A stretch of DNA of 64,000 bases from Anaerohabitans sp964387285 (GTDB lineage Bacteria; Zhuqueibacterota; Zhuqueibacteria; Residuimicrobiales; Residuimicrobiaceae). The DNA is taken from NCBI GenBank assembly GCA_964387285.1, contig CAYLWO010000002.1, forward strand, positions 62,001 through 126,000, written 5' to 3'. A program made the position numbers and the translations under genes. The notes beneath the pieces are model-generated. The model saw only the letters and a list, made by a program, of their open reading frames with translations. It was not told where the DNA came from and did no database searches. Below, piece by piece: positions 9,414 through 18,650 of the stretch. Each line of letters opens with the position of its first letter. Within the stretch, counting starts at the first letter, position 1.

Positions 9414-10415
9414 TTAGGCTGTTTCCCGGAAAACAAGCTTGGGGGTTAAAATGATTTGTTGCGGACGGGAGTCTTTTTTATTCAGTATCTTTCGAATCAG
9501 TATCTCGACAGCTTTTTCCCCGATTAAGGACAGATGTTGTTTGACCGTTGTTAACCTGGGATTTAAAAATTTTGTTATTTCCAGATCATTATAACCAATT
9601 AATAAAAAATCTTTTGGTATCTGCAAGCCGATGTCCCGTGCGGCTCTCAGTACGCCAATAGCCATTATATCATCCCAGGTATATATGGCTTCCGGCTTAC
9701 CGGCTGACAATAAATTCTCGGCGGTTTGATAAGCTTCTTCCAATGTATCTTTACATTCCCTGATTATTACGGCTCGTTCGGACAAACCATTTTGTATTGC
9801 TGCATTGATGCATCCCGTAATTCTTGCTTTCACAGAGGTTGTTTCCGGTGGACGAGTCAGGTAAACAAGTTCTTTTATTCCTTTTTTAAAAAGATAGTTG
9901 GCCGCCATAAAGGAGCCCAACTCATGATTGTGGGTAACATAATCACAGTTGAGTCCTTCCGGTGAACGGTTGTACAGCACATACGGTATTGGACAATTCC
10001 GAAGAGCATTCAGGTACGTTTCATTCTCTTGCTCCGGCTGTATCAGTATGCCATCAACCCGTTTGGAGATCAAAGTATTCAATGCTTCCAAATCTTCATT
10101 AATATTTGCACCACCTTCAGTTAAAACGGTCAGTAAGAACTGATATCCTGCCTTTTGGGCGACCTTGGTTGCACCTTGTAATATTTCTGCGAAAAAAGGA
10201 TCCCTGTTATCCGGGATGATAATCCCCAGGGTTTTTGATCGCTTCAGGCGAAGACTGGTTGCAAGAATGTTGGGGCTATAATTAAGATCTCCGGCGATTT
10301 TCAGTATTCGTTTTTTGGTGTTTATATCTATTTCCATTTTATTATTTAATGCCCGGGATACGGTTTGTATGGAAACTCCAGCCTCTCGCGCAATATCTTT
10401 AATCGTAATTCCCAA
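9414..10415 (-). CDS. LacI-family transcriptional regulator
   Basis: The 333-residue protein has the LacI helix-turn-helix at residues 3-25 (ITIKDIAREAGVSIQTVSRALNN), the hinge region, and a periplasmic-binding-like effector domain from LGIIIPDNRDPFFAEI to VFRETA. The start codon is TTG at 10415, with GAGG 7 nt upstream; no ATG or GTG fits the conserved N-terminus. It lies between the phosphorylase module and the 42-bp palindrome that heads the catabolic operon on the same strand, so it most likely represses that operon and is released by a sugar or sugar derivative. It could also act on the GH94/GH130 module upstream. Confidence 0.92.
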   Translation of the reverse strand: MGITIKDIAREAGVSIQTVSRALNNKMEIDINTKKRILKIAGDLNYSPNILATSLRLKRSKTLGIIIPDNRDPFFAEILQGATKVAQKAGYQFLLTVLTEGGANINEDLEALNTLISKRVDGILIQPEQENETYLNALRNCPIPYVLYNRSPEGLNCDYVTHNHELGSFMAANYLFKKGIKELVYLTRPPETTSVKARITGCINAAIQNGLSERAVIIRECKDTLEEAYQTAENLLSAGKPEAIYTWDDIMAIGVLRAARDIGLQIPKDFLLIGYNDLEITKFLNPRLTTVKQHLSLIGEKAVEILIRKILNKKDSRPQQIILTPKLVFRETA

Positions 10416-10563
10416 GATTAAACCTCACCAGGTTACCGTTGTTAATTTTTCCGAAATGCTATTCTGCTCACATTATTCGGGCTTGTCTGTCGACGCCGCT
10501 GCGTCCCAATGTTGAACAAGCGGACATGAAGGATTGACGCTTTCTTGTATTTGACAAGGGCCG

Positions 10564-11751
10564 CTATTTTAATATCGCCTGAATAACCTCTTTCTTAGCC
10601 GAGATTTTAGCCAAAAGCGCTTCCGAAGGCTTGTCATCCAGCTTGAGCGCACAGGAAGCGGCTTTGCCTGAGGCAAAGATGGTGTTTTCCATTTCTTCGA
10701 TGTTGATGTCTTCCGCCCGGATCTCGTTGAGAATAGCGGCGAGCACGCCGATCTGATTATAGTGTCTTACCACCAGACTGTAAGGCGCAGGTGATTTTTG
10801 CCGCAGATTGATCGAATGCAGCGGTTTGCCGGTTTTCTGATAGGCGTCGACTATGCGGACAACCTCCTCTGCCACTGCTTCGGTGGCTTGATCGGTGGAC
10901 GCGCCGATATGGGGCGTACAAGTGACCAGTTTCGCCAATTCCTGTTGCGTAAAACCGGCCACGCCCTCTTCCGGTTCGTTCTCGAAAACGTCCAACGCCA
11001 CGCGCAATCCTTTTTCTTTAATGGCTGCCAAAAGATCCTGTGTATTGACGACCTGGCCGCGCGACGTGTTGATAAAGATCGCCCCTTTCTTCATCTGCTT
11101 GAAAAACGCAGCATTGAACATGCCTTTGGTCGTGGGTGTTGCCGGAATGTGCACGGTGATCATATCTGAGATTCTGGCGAGTTCTTCAACGGACGCGCAC
11201 ATCTTGATGCCCAGTTTTTCCACTTCTTTGGCGGAAAGATCAACGGTGTAGGTCACCACCTCCATTTCCAGACCCTGTGCGCGCTTGGCGACAGCCAGGC
11301 CAATGGCGCCCAGCCCAATCACGCCCAGCGTCCTTCCTTTGAGACCGCGCGCCTTGCCGTATTCCTTCTTTTTCCATTTACCATCACGCAGGTCTTGCGT
11401 CGCATCGGCAATACGGCGATCAGCCGCGATCAGCATGCCGATGGCGAGTTCGGCCACAGCAATGTTGTTTTTTCCCGGCGTGTTGGCGACGTGAATGCCG
11501 TACTCGTTGGCCGCATCCACATCAATTGTGTTGACGCCGGCGCCGGCGCGAATGATCAGGGAAAGGGCTTTGGCTTTATCCATGACCGGTTTGCGCACCT
11601 CGGTGGAGCGTACGATGAGAATCTCGGCGTCGCCGATATGATCAGCCAGCGTCTCGGCGGTTAAATCCGGATTCAAGGTAACTTTTGCACCAAGCTCTCG
11701 TAAGGACGCCACTGTTTCGTCAGCCAGCTTGTCTGCAATCAGAATTTTCAT
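10564..11751 (-). CDS. serA: D-3-phosphoglycerate dehydrogenase
   Basis: The 395-residue protein has the D-2-hydroxyacid dehydrogenase layout: substrate domain (MKILIADKLADETV), NAD-binding Rossmann domain with GLGAIGLAVAKRAQG, the catalytic Arg in NTSRGQVVNT, the Glu of FENEPEEG and the His of TPHIGAST. A C-terminal ACT-like domain follows (YSLVVRHYNQIGVLAAILNEI). It oxidizes 3-phosphoglycerate to 3-phosphohydroxypyruvate, the first step of serine synthesis. The length agrees with short SerA (about 395 residues). I chose ATG 11751; a GTG four codons upstream is possible. It follows the GH94 gene by 27 nt, though serine synthesis has no clear link to phosphorolysis. Confidence 0.88.
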   Translation of the reverse strand: MKILIADKLADETVASLRELGAKVTLNPDLTAETLADHIGDAEILIVRSTEVRKPVMDKAKALSLIIRAGAGVNTIDVDAANEYGIHVANTPGKNNIAVAELAIGMLIAADRRIADATQDLRDGKWKKKEYGKARGLKGRTLGVIGLGAIGLAVAKRAQGLEMEVVTYTVDLSAKEVEKLGIKMCASVEELARISDMITVHIPATPTTKGMFNAAFFKQMKKGAIFINTSRGQVVNTQDLLAAIKEKGLRVALDVFENEPEEGVAGFTQQELAKLVTCTPHIGASTDQATEAVAEEVVRIVDAYQKTGKPLHSINLRQKSPAPYSLVVRHYNQIGVLAAILNEIRAEDINIEEMENTIFASGKAASCALKLDDKPSEALLAKISAKKEVIQAILK

Positions 11752-11778
11752 TTCATCTCTCACTTTTACTTTTTTATG

Positions 11779-14172
11779 CTACTTCATTTCAACTAAAACC
11801 GTGTTGCTATCACGCATTTTTTCAAAAGGAATTATTTGTCCATCGATCTGTTCGCCATTAAGCACAATTTTTTTCACACCCTTTTGTTTTTTATGAGGGT
11901 TTTCAATCGTTATTTCAAGATTTTTATCTCGGAACTTTCTGGTGATGTTTGTTTTTTGCCAATGTGAAGGAATGCACGGATCAATTTTTAATCCAGCATA
12001 TTCCGGCTGAATGCCGAGCAGGTACTGCGCGGCCGCATAATAGGCCCAGGAAGCGGTGCCGCTCAACCAGGGCAGCCGCGAGGCGCCATAGCGCGGACTA
12101 TACTTGCTGTTGGTAAATTGGCAGTAGACATAGGGCTCTGTTTGCCGCAGTTCCGCCTGATCGTTGTAGGCCGACGGCATGAATTTCCGATAATACTCGA
12201 ATGCGCGATTGCCGCGACCCAACAGCGCTTCGGCGATGACGACCCAGCTTTGCGTGTGCTGAAAAATGGAACCGTTCTCTTTCATTCCTTTATTAAACAA
12301 CCGGGCTTTGATGACCTTGGGATCGGTTTTTTCCACCGGCGGATCGCAGATCATCAGGCCATAGTCCGTGGATAAACGTTTATGAACCACATCCAGCAGC
12401 TGCCGGGCCTGTTCATTCTTAATGTGGCCGCTGATCACAGCCCAGGGTTGCGGCTCGAGGAAAATCGACGCTTCTCTGTTTTCATGCGAGCCGAATTTCA
12501 AGCCATCGGCGCGATAGGCGCGCAAATACCATTGGCCATCCCAGCCGTGTTGTGCGAGATTGGCATCCAACTGTTGCAAATGGGTCTGCGCCCATTGCGC
12601 ATCTTTGCTTTTGCCGAGCAAGTCGGCAATCTCGATGAACGTTTCGAGCGCATAGCGCAATTGAAACGCGACAAAAGTGGTTTCACCATCCGGGCCCAGT
12701 TCCAGACAATCGTTCCAGTCCGCATATAATCCGCAGGGAAAACCATGCTGACCAGAATGATCCAGGCTGAACTGAATAGCCTGCTTTAAATGGCCAAAAA
12801 CAGTAGCTTCTCCGTGATCTGCATAGGGCAGTACTCTGTTATAAAAGGAAATGTCGCCGGTCTCTTTTACATAGGCCGGAACCGTATTGAACAACCACAT
12901 GCAATCATCAGAACGGTATTCGTTTTCCAGAGGCGCTTTTTCTTTGCCCGGATTATGCGCAAAAGGTTTCACCACCGGCATGGCGCCGCCTGCAGCAACC
13001 TGTCCGGTAATCATTAATTCGAGCCGCTCTTTTACCTCAGTCGGAATGGCATGAATGACGCCGAGCATATCCTGCACCGTATCGCGATACCCCAACCCGT
13101 CCCGTTCGCCGGAATAGACCAGACTGGCAGCGCGCGACCAGGCATAGGTGATCAGATTGTTGTAGGGATTCCAGGCGTTGAACATGCTGTTAAATTCTTT
13201 ATCCGGCGTTTCGACCGTCATGCCCTCGATTCTGGAATGCCAGTATTCTTTCACTTTATCAAACTCGGCGCGCACAACCTCGGGATTGCCGAATTCCCGC
13301 ACCGCTTTCTTGCCCTCAACACCGGCCTTGCCGATGCCCATCAACACCACCAGCTCTTTTCCCTCGCCCGGCATCAAATTCAAATCTACCTGCAGCACGC
13401 CGCAGCCGTTATCGCCGACAGCCATCGAATTGCGGCAACGGCCCTGCTCCACCACCAGGGGATTGGCATAGGTGCGATACGGTCCAAGAAATTTTTCCCG
13501 GTCCGTGTCAAAGCCCTTCACCGCAGCGCCGCTGATGGCCAGAAAAGAGTGTCGCCCCTGGCCGTTGTTCTCAAACTCGTCCGGATGCTCGGGCATCATC
13601 ACGTTGACGCCATGATCGATGATGCCGTCCCGTACGTCCATTTTCAAAATATATTGCGAGTACTGCAGATTGATCATATCCTGGCTGAGGTTCCAGTTGT
13701 TGGCGTATTCCACATAGGTGAACAATTTCAGATTTCTCTTTTTACGACTCGTATTGGTCACCTTGATAAGCCAGCACTCAAAGGTTTTACCCATGGGCAC
13801 AAAATAGAGCGTTTCTGTTTTGATGGAAGCGTATAGAGAAGAAATTTTTGTATATGCTGTGCCGTGCCGGCACTCTGATTTGTATTCCTTGAGGGATTTT
13901 CCCACCGGTTGCCAGCTGGCAGACCAAAAATCATTTTTATCTTTATCGTGCAGATAAATGTATCGTCCCGGCTGATCCATGGGAATGACGTTAAAGCGCA
14001 AGCGGGTAAATCGTCCCTGGGCAGCGGATTTATAAAAGCTGTAACCGCCGGCGTTGTTGGTGATGATGGCGCCGTAATCCGTGGAGCCGAGATAATTGCT
14101 CCAGGAGCGCGGCGTATCCGGCCGTGTTATAACGTACTCTTTGTTTTTATCATCAAAACGTCCAAAGCGCAT
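11779..14172 (-). CDS. GH94 glycoside phosphorylase (chitobiose/cellobiose phosphorylase type)
   Basis: The 797-residue protein follows GH94 phosphorylases from end to end. The N-terminal motifs are EYVITRPDTPRSWSNYLG and NNAGGYSFYKSA, then the GLGYRDTVQDMLGV and SDDCMWL blocks, the catalytic general acid Asp488 in ADWNDCLELG, and a C-terminal KENGSIFQHTQSW and PWLSGTASWAYYA. These enzymes split beta-linked disaccharides with phosphate to a sugar 1-phosphate, saving ATP. The opening resembles diacetylchitobiose phosphorylase as much as cellobiose phosphorylase, so the sugar is not fixed. There is no signal peptide, so it acts in the cytosol on sugar brought in by the GPH symporter. GGAG lies 7 nt before the ATG. 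Confidence 0.88.
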   Translation of the reverse strand: MRFGRFDDKNKEYVITRPDTPRSWSNYLGSTDYGAIITNNAGGYSFYKSAAQGRFTRLRFNVIPMDQPGRYIYLHDKDKNDFWSASWQPVGKSLKEYKSECRHGTAYTKISSLYASIKTETLYFVPMGKTFECWLIKVTNTSRKKRNLKLFTYVEYANNWNLSQDMINLQYSQYILKMDVRDGIIDHGVNVMMPEHPDEFENNGQGRHSFLAISGAAVKGFDTDREKFLGPYRTYANPLVVEQGRCRNSMAVGDNGCGVLQVDLNLMPGEGKELVVLMGIGKAGVEGKKAVREFGNPEVVRAEFDKVKEYWHSRIEGMTVETPDKEFNSMFNAWNPYNNLITYAWSRAASLVYSGERDGLGYRDTVQDMLGVIHAIPTEVKERLELMITGQVAAGGAMPVVKPFAHNPGKEKAPLENEYRSDDCMWLFNTVPAYVKETGDISFYNRVLPYADHGEATVFGHLKQAIQFSLDHSGQHGFPCGLYADWNDCLELGPDGETTFVAFQLRYALETFIEIADLLGKSKDAQWAQTHLQQLDANLAQHGWDGQWYLRAYRADGLKFGSHENREASIFLEPQPWAVISGHIKNEQARQLLDVVHKRLSTDYGLMICDPPVEKTDPKVIKARLFNKGMKENGSIFQHTQSWVVIAEALLGRGNRAFEYYRKFMPSAYNDQAELRQTEPYVYCQFTNSKYSPRYGASRLPWLSGTASWAYYAAAQYLLGIQPEYAGLKIDPCIPSHWQKTNITRKFRDKNLEITIENPHKKQKGVKKIVLNGEQIDGQIIPFEKMRDSNTVLVEMK

Positions 14173-14427
14173 GGTTTAGCTCCGTAAATCAGAGGTCCAG
14201 TTGCTGACTCTTTACCTGAAGATAACTTTTTTCATTCGTACTATTCGCGGTTATGCTTTTGCCATGAGGTTGTCAAAAAATAAATCAACAGCATGTAGTT
14301 CCGGCTTTAACCGGAAAACTTTAAACAAATATTTTAATTCTAACGAAATAAAAACTTTACAAATTTTCTTTTTAGAAAACCTCTTTAAAATGACATGGTA
14401 CTGTAACTTTTAAGAAAGCCTAATGGA

Positions 14428-15420
14428 TTATACGATTTCCGAATTCTTTATGATATAATCCAGCAACTCGTCAACCTGGGCAAAAGCAATCGCGGTACAG
14501 GTATCGGCAGCGCCATAGTAAATCGCAATTCTACCTGTATCCGCATCGGTGAGATTGGCGCAGGGAAAGGCGACGTTGGGTACAAAACCGGTTGTTTCAT
14601 AAGATTTTTCCGGAGTCAATAAATAATCCCGCGTACGATACAGCACCTTGTGCGGTTCAACCAAATCCAACAGCACGGCGCCAAAGCTGTAAACAAATCC
14701 ATTACAGGTTCCGGACACGCCGTGATAGAACAGCAGCCAGCCTTCTCTGGTTTCAATCGGGATGGGCCCGGCGCCGATTTTCGTGCCCTGCCACCAGCCT
14801 GATCCTCCTTTAGCCATCACCCATCTATGTTGTCCCCAGTGAACCAGGTCCGGACTTTCGCTTAAAAAAATGTCGCCGAACGGCGTATGGCCGCTATCGC
14901 TGGGCCGGCTGAGCAACAGATATTTTCCATTCACCTTGCGCGGAAACAGCACGCCGTTTCGATTAAAGGGCAGCAACGGATTCGGCATACGAATAAAAGT
15001 TTTAAAATCAGCGGTCCTGCCCAGACCGATGGAGGCGCCGTGCATATCATCGCACCACACAATGTAAAACGCATCCTCAATCTGCACCAACCGTGGATCG
15101 TACGCATAACTGGTGGGATTGGCTTTGCCGTGTTCATCCACCCATTGAATCGGATCCGGGCCAATGTCCCATTGCAAACCGTTTTTACTTTTGCCGGAAA
15201 ACAGCGTGGCGCGGCCGTTTTTTTGGTCTGCACGAAACACGCCAACAAATCCGCGTTGATAGGGAACAACGGCGCTGTTAAAAATACGCGCCGCTTTGGG
15301 AATCGGATTCCAGTCCAGGATGGGATTCTTGCTGTAGCGCCAGACCACATCCCGACAGCCTCTGGGTTTCTTTTGCCAGGGAATATGGGGCAGAGATTTG
15401 CCGATGATGGTTTTTTGCAT
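14428..15420 (-). CDS. GH130 glycoside phosphorylase (beta-mannoside type)
   Basis: The 330-residue protein is a five-bladed beta-propeller of family GH130: NPILDWNPIPKAARIFNSAVVPYQRGFVGVFRAD, then YAYDPRLVQIEDAFYIVWCDD containing the catalytic Asp region, NGVLFPRKVNGKYLLLSRPSD, KIGAGPIPIETREGWLLFYHG and IAIYYGAADTCTAIA. GH130 enzymes reversibly phosphorolyse beta-mannosides to mannose 1-phosphate. ATG 15420 lies 13 nt after the symporter gene; a longer frame would run into that gene. With the GH94 enzyme and the GPH transporter it forms an energy-saving disaccharide route. A 255-bp gap separates it from GH94. Confidence 0.85.
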   Translation of the reverse strand: MQKTIIGKSLPHIPWQKKPRGCRDVVWRYSKNPILDWNPIPKAARIFNSAVVPYQRGFVGVFRADQKNGRATLFSGKSKNGLQWDIGPDPIQWVDEHGKANPTSYAYDPRLVQIEDAFYIVWCDDMHGASIGLGRTADFKTFIRMPNPLLPFNRNGVLFPRKVNGKYLLLSRPSDSGHTPFGDIFLSESPDLVHWGQHRWVMAKGGSGWWQGTKIGAGPIPIETREGWLLFYHGVSGTCNGFVYSFGAVLLDLVEPHKVLYRTRDYLLTPEKSYETTGFVPNVAFPCANLTDADTGRIAIYYGAADTCTAIAFAQVDELLDYIIKNSEIV

Positions 15421-15433
15421 ATTTACACCCTTT

Positions 15434-16837
15434 TTATTCACCTCGTGCTTTTCGTCTTTCTTCCAACTCCCTGGTGATCTGTTCAACCCGTTTATCATGC
15501 AACGGATAGAAAAAGGCGATGATCAGCGCCAACACGCCAAAGGCCGCCGGAATCAGGCTGAAAAGCAACACCAGGCCGCGCGTACTGGCGGCAGATTGCG
15601 CCTGATTCGGTGCAAAGCCGACTTGCGACATGAGCGTCAGGGCGACAAACGCGCCAAAGGCCCAACCGATTTTTTGCGACATGGTGGATGCGGAAAACAC
15701 CAGGCCGGTGGTTCTGCGCCCGCGCCTCCACTCGCCATAATCGGCCGTATCCGCATACATGGCCCACAACAGAACGCTCATGGGCCCGCCGGTCATGGAA
15801 CCGAGAATCTGAAACAGGAAAAGGAGCAGAACATCATCGGGGCCTAAAAGGTAATTCGCTGCTGTGCTCAAAATGGCAATTACGAAAATGATCATAAAGG
15901 CGCGTTTCTTGCCGGTAATTTTGGCAAACCAGCTGACCAGGAGTACACCGATGAACGATGAAATCTGTCCCACGGTATTATAAGCCGACGTCAATGCGGT
16001 AAAATCATAGAACCCTTTTTCAAGAAACGGCAATGACAATTCACGGGTGCCTACAAAATATTTAAAGTAATGCACGGTGACACTGCTGCGGACGGCGACG
16101 AAAAGAATAAAGGTAATGGTAACCGCTAAAAGAGTCAGCCAGGGCTTGTTGGTGACCAGTTCGTATAAATCTTGTTTGATGGAAGCTTTCTGCGATTTGG
16201 GTGGTTGCACGCGTTCACGCGTTCCTTTGAATGCGATCAGAAAGAAAATGACTGCGGCGACGCCGTAAACGACAAATGACAATTGCCAGCCGGCGGCTTC
16301 GTTGGCGCCGCCCAGCGCTTTTACCATGGGCAGCAGGGTCGCCGAAACAATGATGCCGGCAGAAAAAGCAAAAAGAAATTTTACCGACGAGACGGTGGTG
16401 CGTTCACTTGAATCCGGCGAAATGACTCCCAACAAAGCCGTGTAAGGAATATTGATCGCCGTATACAACATCATCAAAAGGTTAAACGTTACATAGGCCC
16501 AGATGATTTTCCCTGAATAACCGAAATCAGGGACGGTGAAGGTCAGCACGCCGGCGACTGCAAAGGGGACGCACATCCACAGCAGATAAGGGCGGAAATG
16601 ACCCCAGCGCGTCTTGGTCCTGTCGGCAAGAATGCCCACCATGGGATCGTTAAAGCCGTCCCATATGCGGCTGACGAGAAACAAGGTTGCCGCTACGCCT
16701 GCAGGAATTAGAAAAACATCGGTATAAAAATAGGTGAAATAGAGCATGAAGGTCTGCCAGTACAACACAGACGCCAGATCGCCAAAGCCGTATGAGAGCT
16801 TTTCTTTCAATGACAGTTTTGCGGTTGCGTCAGTCAT
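15434..16837 (-). CDS. GPH-family sugar:cation symporter (MFS_2, MelB-like)
   Basis: The 467-residue protein has 12 predicted membrane segments and the MelB-type opening LSLKEKLSYGFGDLASVLYWQTFMLYFTYFYTDVF. The cytoplasmic DRTKTRWGHFRPYLLW loop is the GPH signature, and GEWRRGRRTTGLVFSASTMSQKIGWAFG is the matching loop of the second half. It most likely imports a disaccharide with Na+ or H+ for the GH130 and GH94 phosphorylases encoded downstream. AGGAG stands 7 nt before the ATG. It is the first gene of its operon. Confidence 0.9.
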   Translation of the reverse strand: MTDATAKLSLKEKLSYGFGDLASVLYWQTFMLYFTYFYTDVFLIPAGVAATLFLVSRIWDGFNDPMVGILADRTKTRWGHFRPYLLWMCVPFAVAGVLTFTVPDFGYSGKIIWAYVTFNLLMMLYTAINIPYTALLGVISPDSSERTTVSSVKFLFAFSAGIIVSATLLPMVKALGGANEAAGWQLSFVVYGVAAVIFFLIAFKGTRERVQPPKSQKASIKQDLYELVTNKPWLTLLAVTITFILFVAVRSSVTVHYFKYFVGTRELSLPFLEKGFYDFTALTSAYNTVGQISSFIGVLLVSWFAKITGKKRAFMIIFVIAILSTAANYLLGPDDVLLLFLFQILGSMTGGPMSVLLWAMYADTADYGEWRRGRRTTGLVFSASTMSQKIGWAFGAFVALTLMSQVGFAPNQAQSAASTRGLVLLFSLIPAAFGVLALIIAFFYPLHDKRVEQITRELEERRKARGE

Positions 16838-17344
16838 AATTTTCTCCTACAGTAAATTCCTGGTCGTTCAACTTAAAAAAGTTTGCTCTGGTTCACTGTT
16901 GTTAAAAAACGGTTTTTCTTAATAAAACAACCTCGTCCGGCAACAAGGTCGGCAAACAATCCCCTTGTTCTGTTCGAATAAAATAGCCAATCAGACAGCG
17001 GAAATCAAGCAATTATTCACAAAATAGACCCGCGGAAAGATACTTTTAAATCAATGGCCATAGCCATGATTTTAATTCGCTGCAAATCCTGTACAGCCGG
17101 AAATGGTTGTGCTATTACCAACAATGCTACATTCGTCAGAAAATTGACTGTCAATTCGAAAAACTGAAAATGCTCGGCAAAAATCGGTTGATTTCATTGT
17201 TTTGAAAAACAAACGCTGTCCAACTCTAAAGATATCAATGTGATTTTTCAATACACCTTAAAGCGGTTGATAATAAGATTGGCATAATTCTTGAAAACAA
17301 AAACAATCAAGAAATCGGCTAGAATCTTTTTATGGAGAGGAACC
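16838..17344. other. 507-bp divergent intergenic region
   Basis: This AT-rich gap separates the minus-strand symporter operon from the plus-strand outer-membrane protein gene. Apart from one weak minus-strand promoter match (16980-17008) I see no conserved ORF, RNA gene or long repeat in it. It must hold the promoter of the gene at 17345, but I found no convincing -35/-10 pair for it. Confidence 0.5.
16980..17008 (-). promoter_or_regulatory. Possible promoter of the GPH/GH130/GH94 operon
   Basis: The minus strand shows TTGATT (17008-17003), 17 nt, then TATTTT (16985-16980), about 140 nt before the symporter start. The match to consensus is moderate and chance cannot be excluded in AT-rich DNA. 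Confidence 0.35.
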
Positions 17345-18487
17345 ATGAAAAAATTCTCCGTTGTATTTTCGCTCCTGCTGCTTCTTGCAGAACCTCGATT
17401 CCTGTTCAGCCAGGTCGAACCGGTTTTAATCGGCTCTGTGGCCCCGTTTGAAATCTGGAATTTTGCCGGTCGAAAAATGGGCGGGGTTTCTGTCGGTTTG
17501 GCCGATGATGTGCCTTCGACTCTCATCAATCCTGCGAATCTCGCATCTTTGAATCGACTGCAGATTTTTTCCAGCTTGAACAATGCCAGAAAGAATTTTA
17601 ACGCCCGGAAGAATGTTGCCGCTAAAACAAGTTGGACACAGGGCCTCCAGTGGGGCTACTCTGCAGCCGCAGTGCCCTTTCGCCTGTTCAGCCGTCGCTG
17701 GGTAGTGGCGGCTTCATATAACGGCAGGCAATGGAGAGAATTCGATGAACGTTACCTGAACAAAGCAAGCACCTCTTTTGGCGATAATGTAAGAAATGGA
17801 CATGTCTACTCTTTCTCTGCCGGCATGGGTGTTCAGCTTTATTCAAGCATACGCGCCGGCTTGAGTTGGACAGCCTGGTCCGGCGAGAGCGATTGGCGCC
17901 TGGCTGAGGGCTTTGTTAAGGGGCACGACGACAACAAGGCTCAAGGTTGGCAAGCCGGCCTGGCGGCTGATATGGGTCGTTTTTCTATCGGATCGACCGT
18001 CTCCTTTCCTCATCGAGTTCTGAGCAGCAAACTGACGCGTATGGCCTGGACAGCAGGAAGGACAGAGGTCACACAACAGTACAATGGCGGGCTGGAGATC
18101 GGCCTGGGCTATCATCCCTGGTTGCGATGGACCTTTGGCCTGGGTTATGGCCTACAGCGCGGATTTGATTTCAAAAGCCCGCAAATTCCGGCAGAGATTG
18201 TGGAATATCCGTCGTCCTTTAAAGTCTCGACCGGTGTCGAGTATCGTTTCTCCGGGGCCAAGGTGCAAATGCCCGTCTATGTGGGATTTCAGGCTTTTTG
18301 GTTAACTAAAGAGACGGCAGTGTTATACTCCTATGTCCAAATACCAACACCCGAGGAAAAGCGAAATCGCAGCCATTGGGTGATGGGTGGCGCCATCCAG
18401 GCGGGTTCTTGGGCCATCCACCTCGACGGTCGATTAACATGGGATGATTTCAGATTGTATGATGGTTACGTTCCCCCGTGGTCCTGA
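17345..18487 (+). CDS. Outer-membrane beta-barrel protein, PorV/UPF0164-like
   Basis: The 380-residue protein has a signal peptide (MKKFSVVFSLLLLLAEPRFLFSQ). Then comes the GGVSVGLADDVPSTLINPANLASL segment, which is the signature opening of PorV/PorQ/UPF0164 barrels in FCB bacteria, followed by amphipathic strands with alternating aromatic residues to the C-terminus. PorV relatives are the outer-membrane attachment and shuttle proteins of type IX secretion, but many paralogues have no known role. GGAGAGGA lies just before the ATG at 17345; a longer frame from 17291 would add an unlikely leader. It stands alone. Confidence 0.72.
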   Translation: MKKFSVVFSLLLLLAEPRFLFSQVEPVLIGSVAPFEIWNFAGRKMGGVSVGLADDVPSTLINPANLASLNRLQIFSSLNNARKNFNARKNVAAKTSWTQGLQWGYSAAAVPFRLFSRRWVVAASYNGRQWREFDERYLNKASTSFGDNVRNGHVYSFSAGMGVQLYSSIRAGLSWTAWSGESDWRLAEGFVKGHDDNKAQGWQAGLAADMGRFSIGSTVSFPHRVLSSKLTRMAWTAGRTEVTQQYNGGLEIGLGYHPWLRWTFGLGYGLQRGFDFKSPQIPAEIVEYPSSFKVSTGVEYRFSGAKVQMPVYVGFQAFWLTKETAVLYSYVQIPTPEEKRNRSHWVMGGAIQAGSWAIHLDGRLTWDDFRLYDGYVPPWS

Positions 18488-18614
18488 ATGGCCTATCTTT
18501 CTGCTTCGAGTTTCGAGGCAAAAAGTTTGGAAGTGAGTTTGGGTGTTGCTTTCAAGTTTTGAAGGGACCGGGTAGAACCAAAGGGCTCTGTTGGCGAGGA
18601 TCTAACCAGTGAAC

Positions 18615-18647
18615 AGATCTCACAGGTTTTAAAAACCTGTGAGGTCT
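18615..18647. repeat. REP-like palindrome, family A copy 1 (33 bp)
   Basis: Arms CTCACAGGTTTT (18619-18630) and AAAACCTGTGAG (18632-18643) are exact complements, with AGA/TCT outer ends. It lies between two convergent genes and could end transcription from either side, although no T-run follows. A second 33-bp copy with the same outer half lies at 42458-42490. Confidence 0.8.
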
Positions 18648-18650
18648 AGA

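Noticed and set aside
13051..13836. 261-codon open frame on the plus strand
   Set aside because: It is antisense to the middle of the GH94 phosphorylase gene, which matches its family over the full length.
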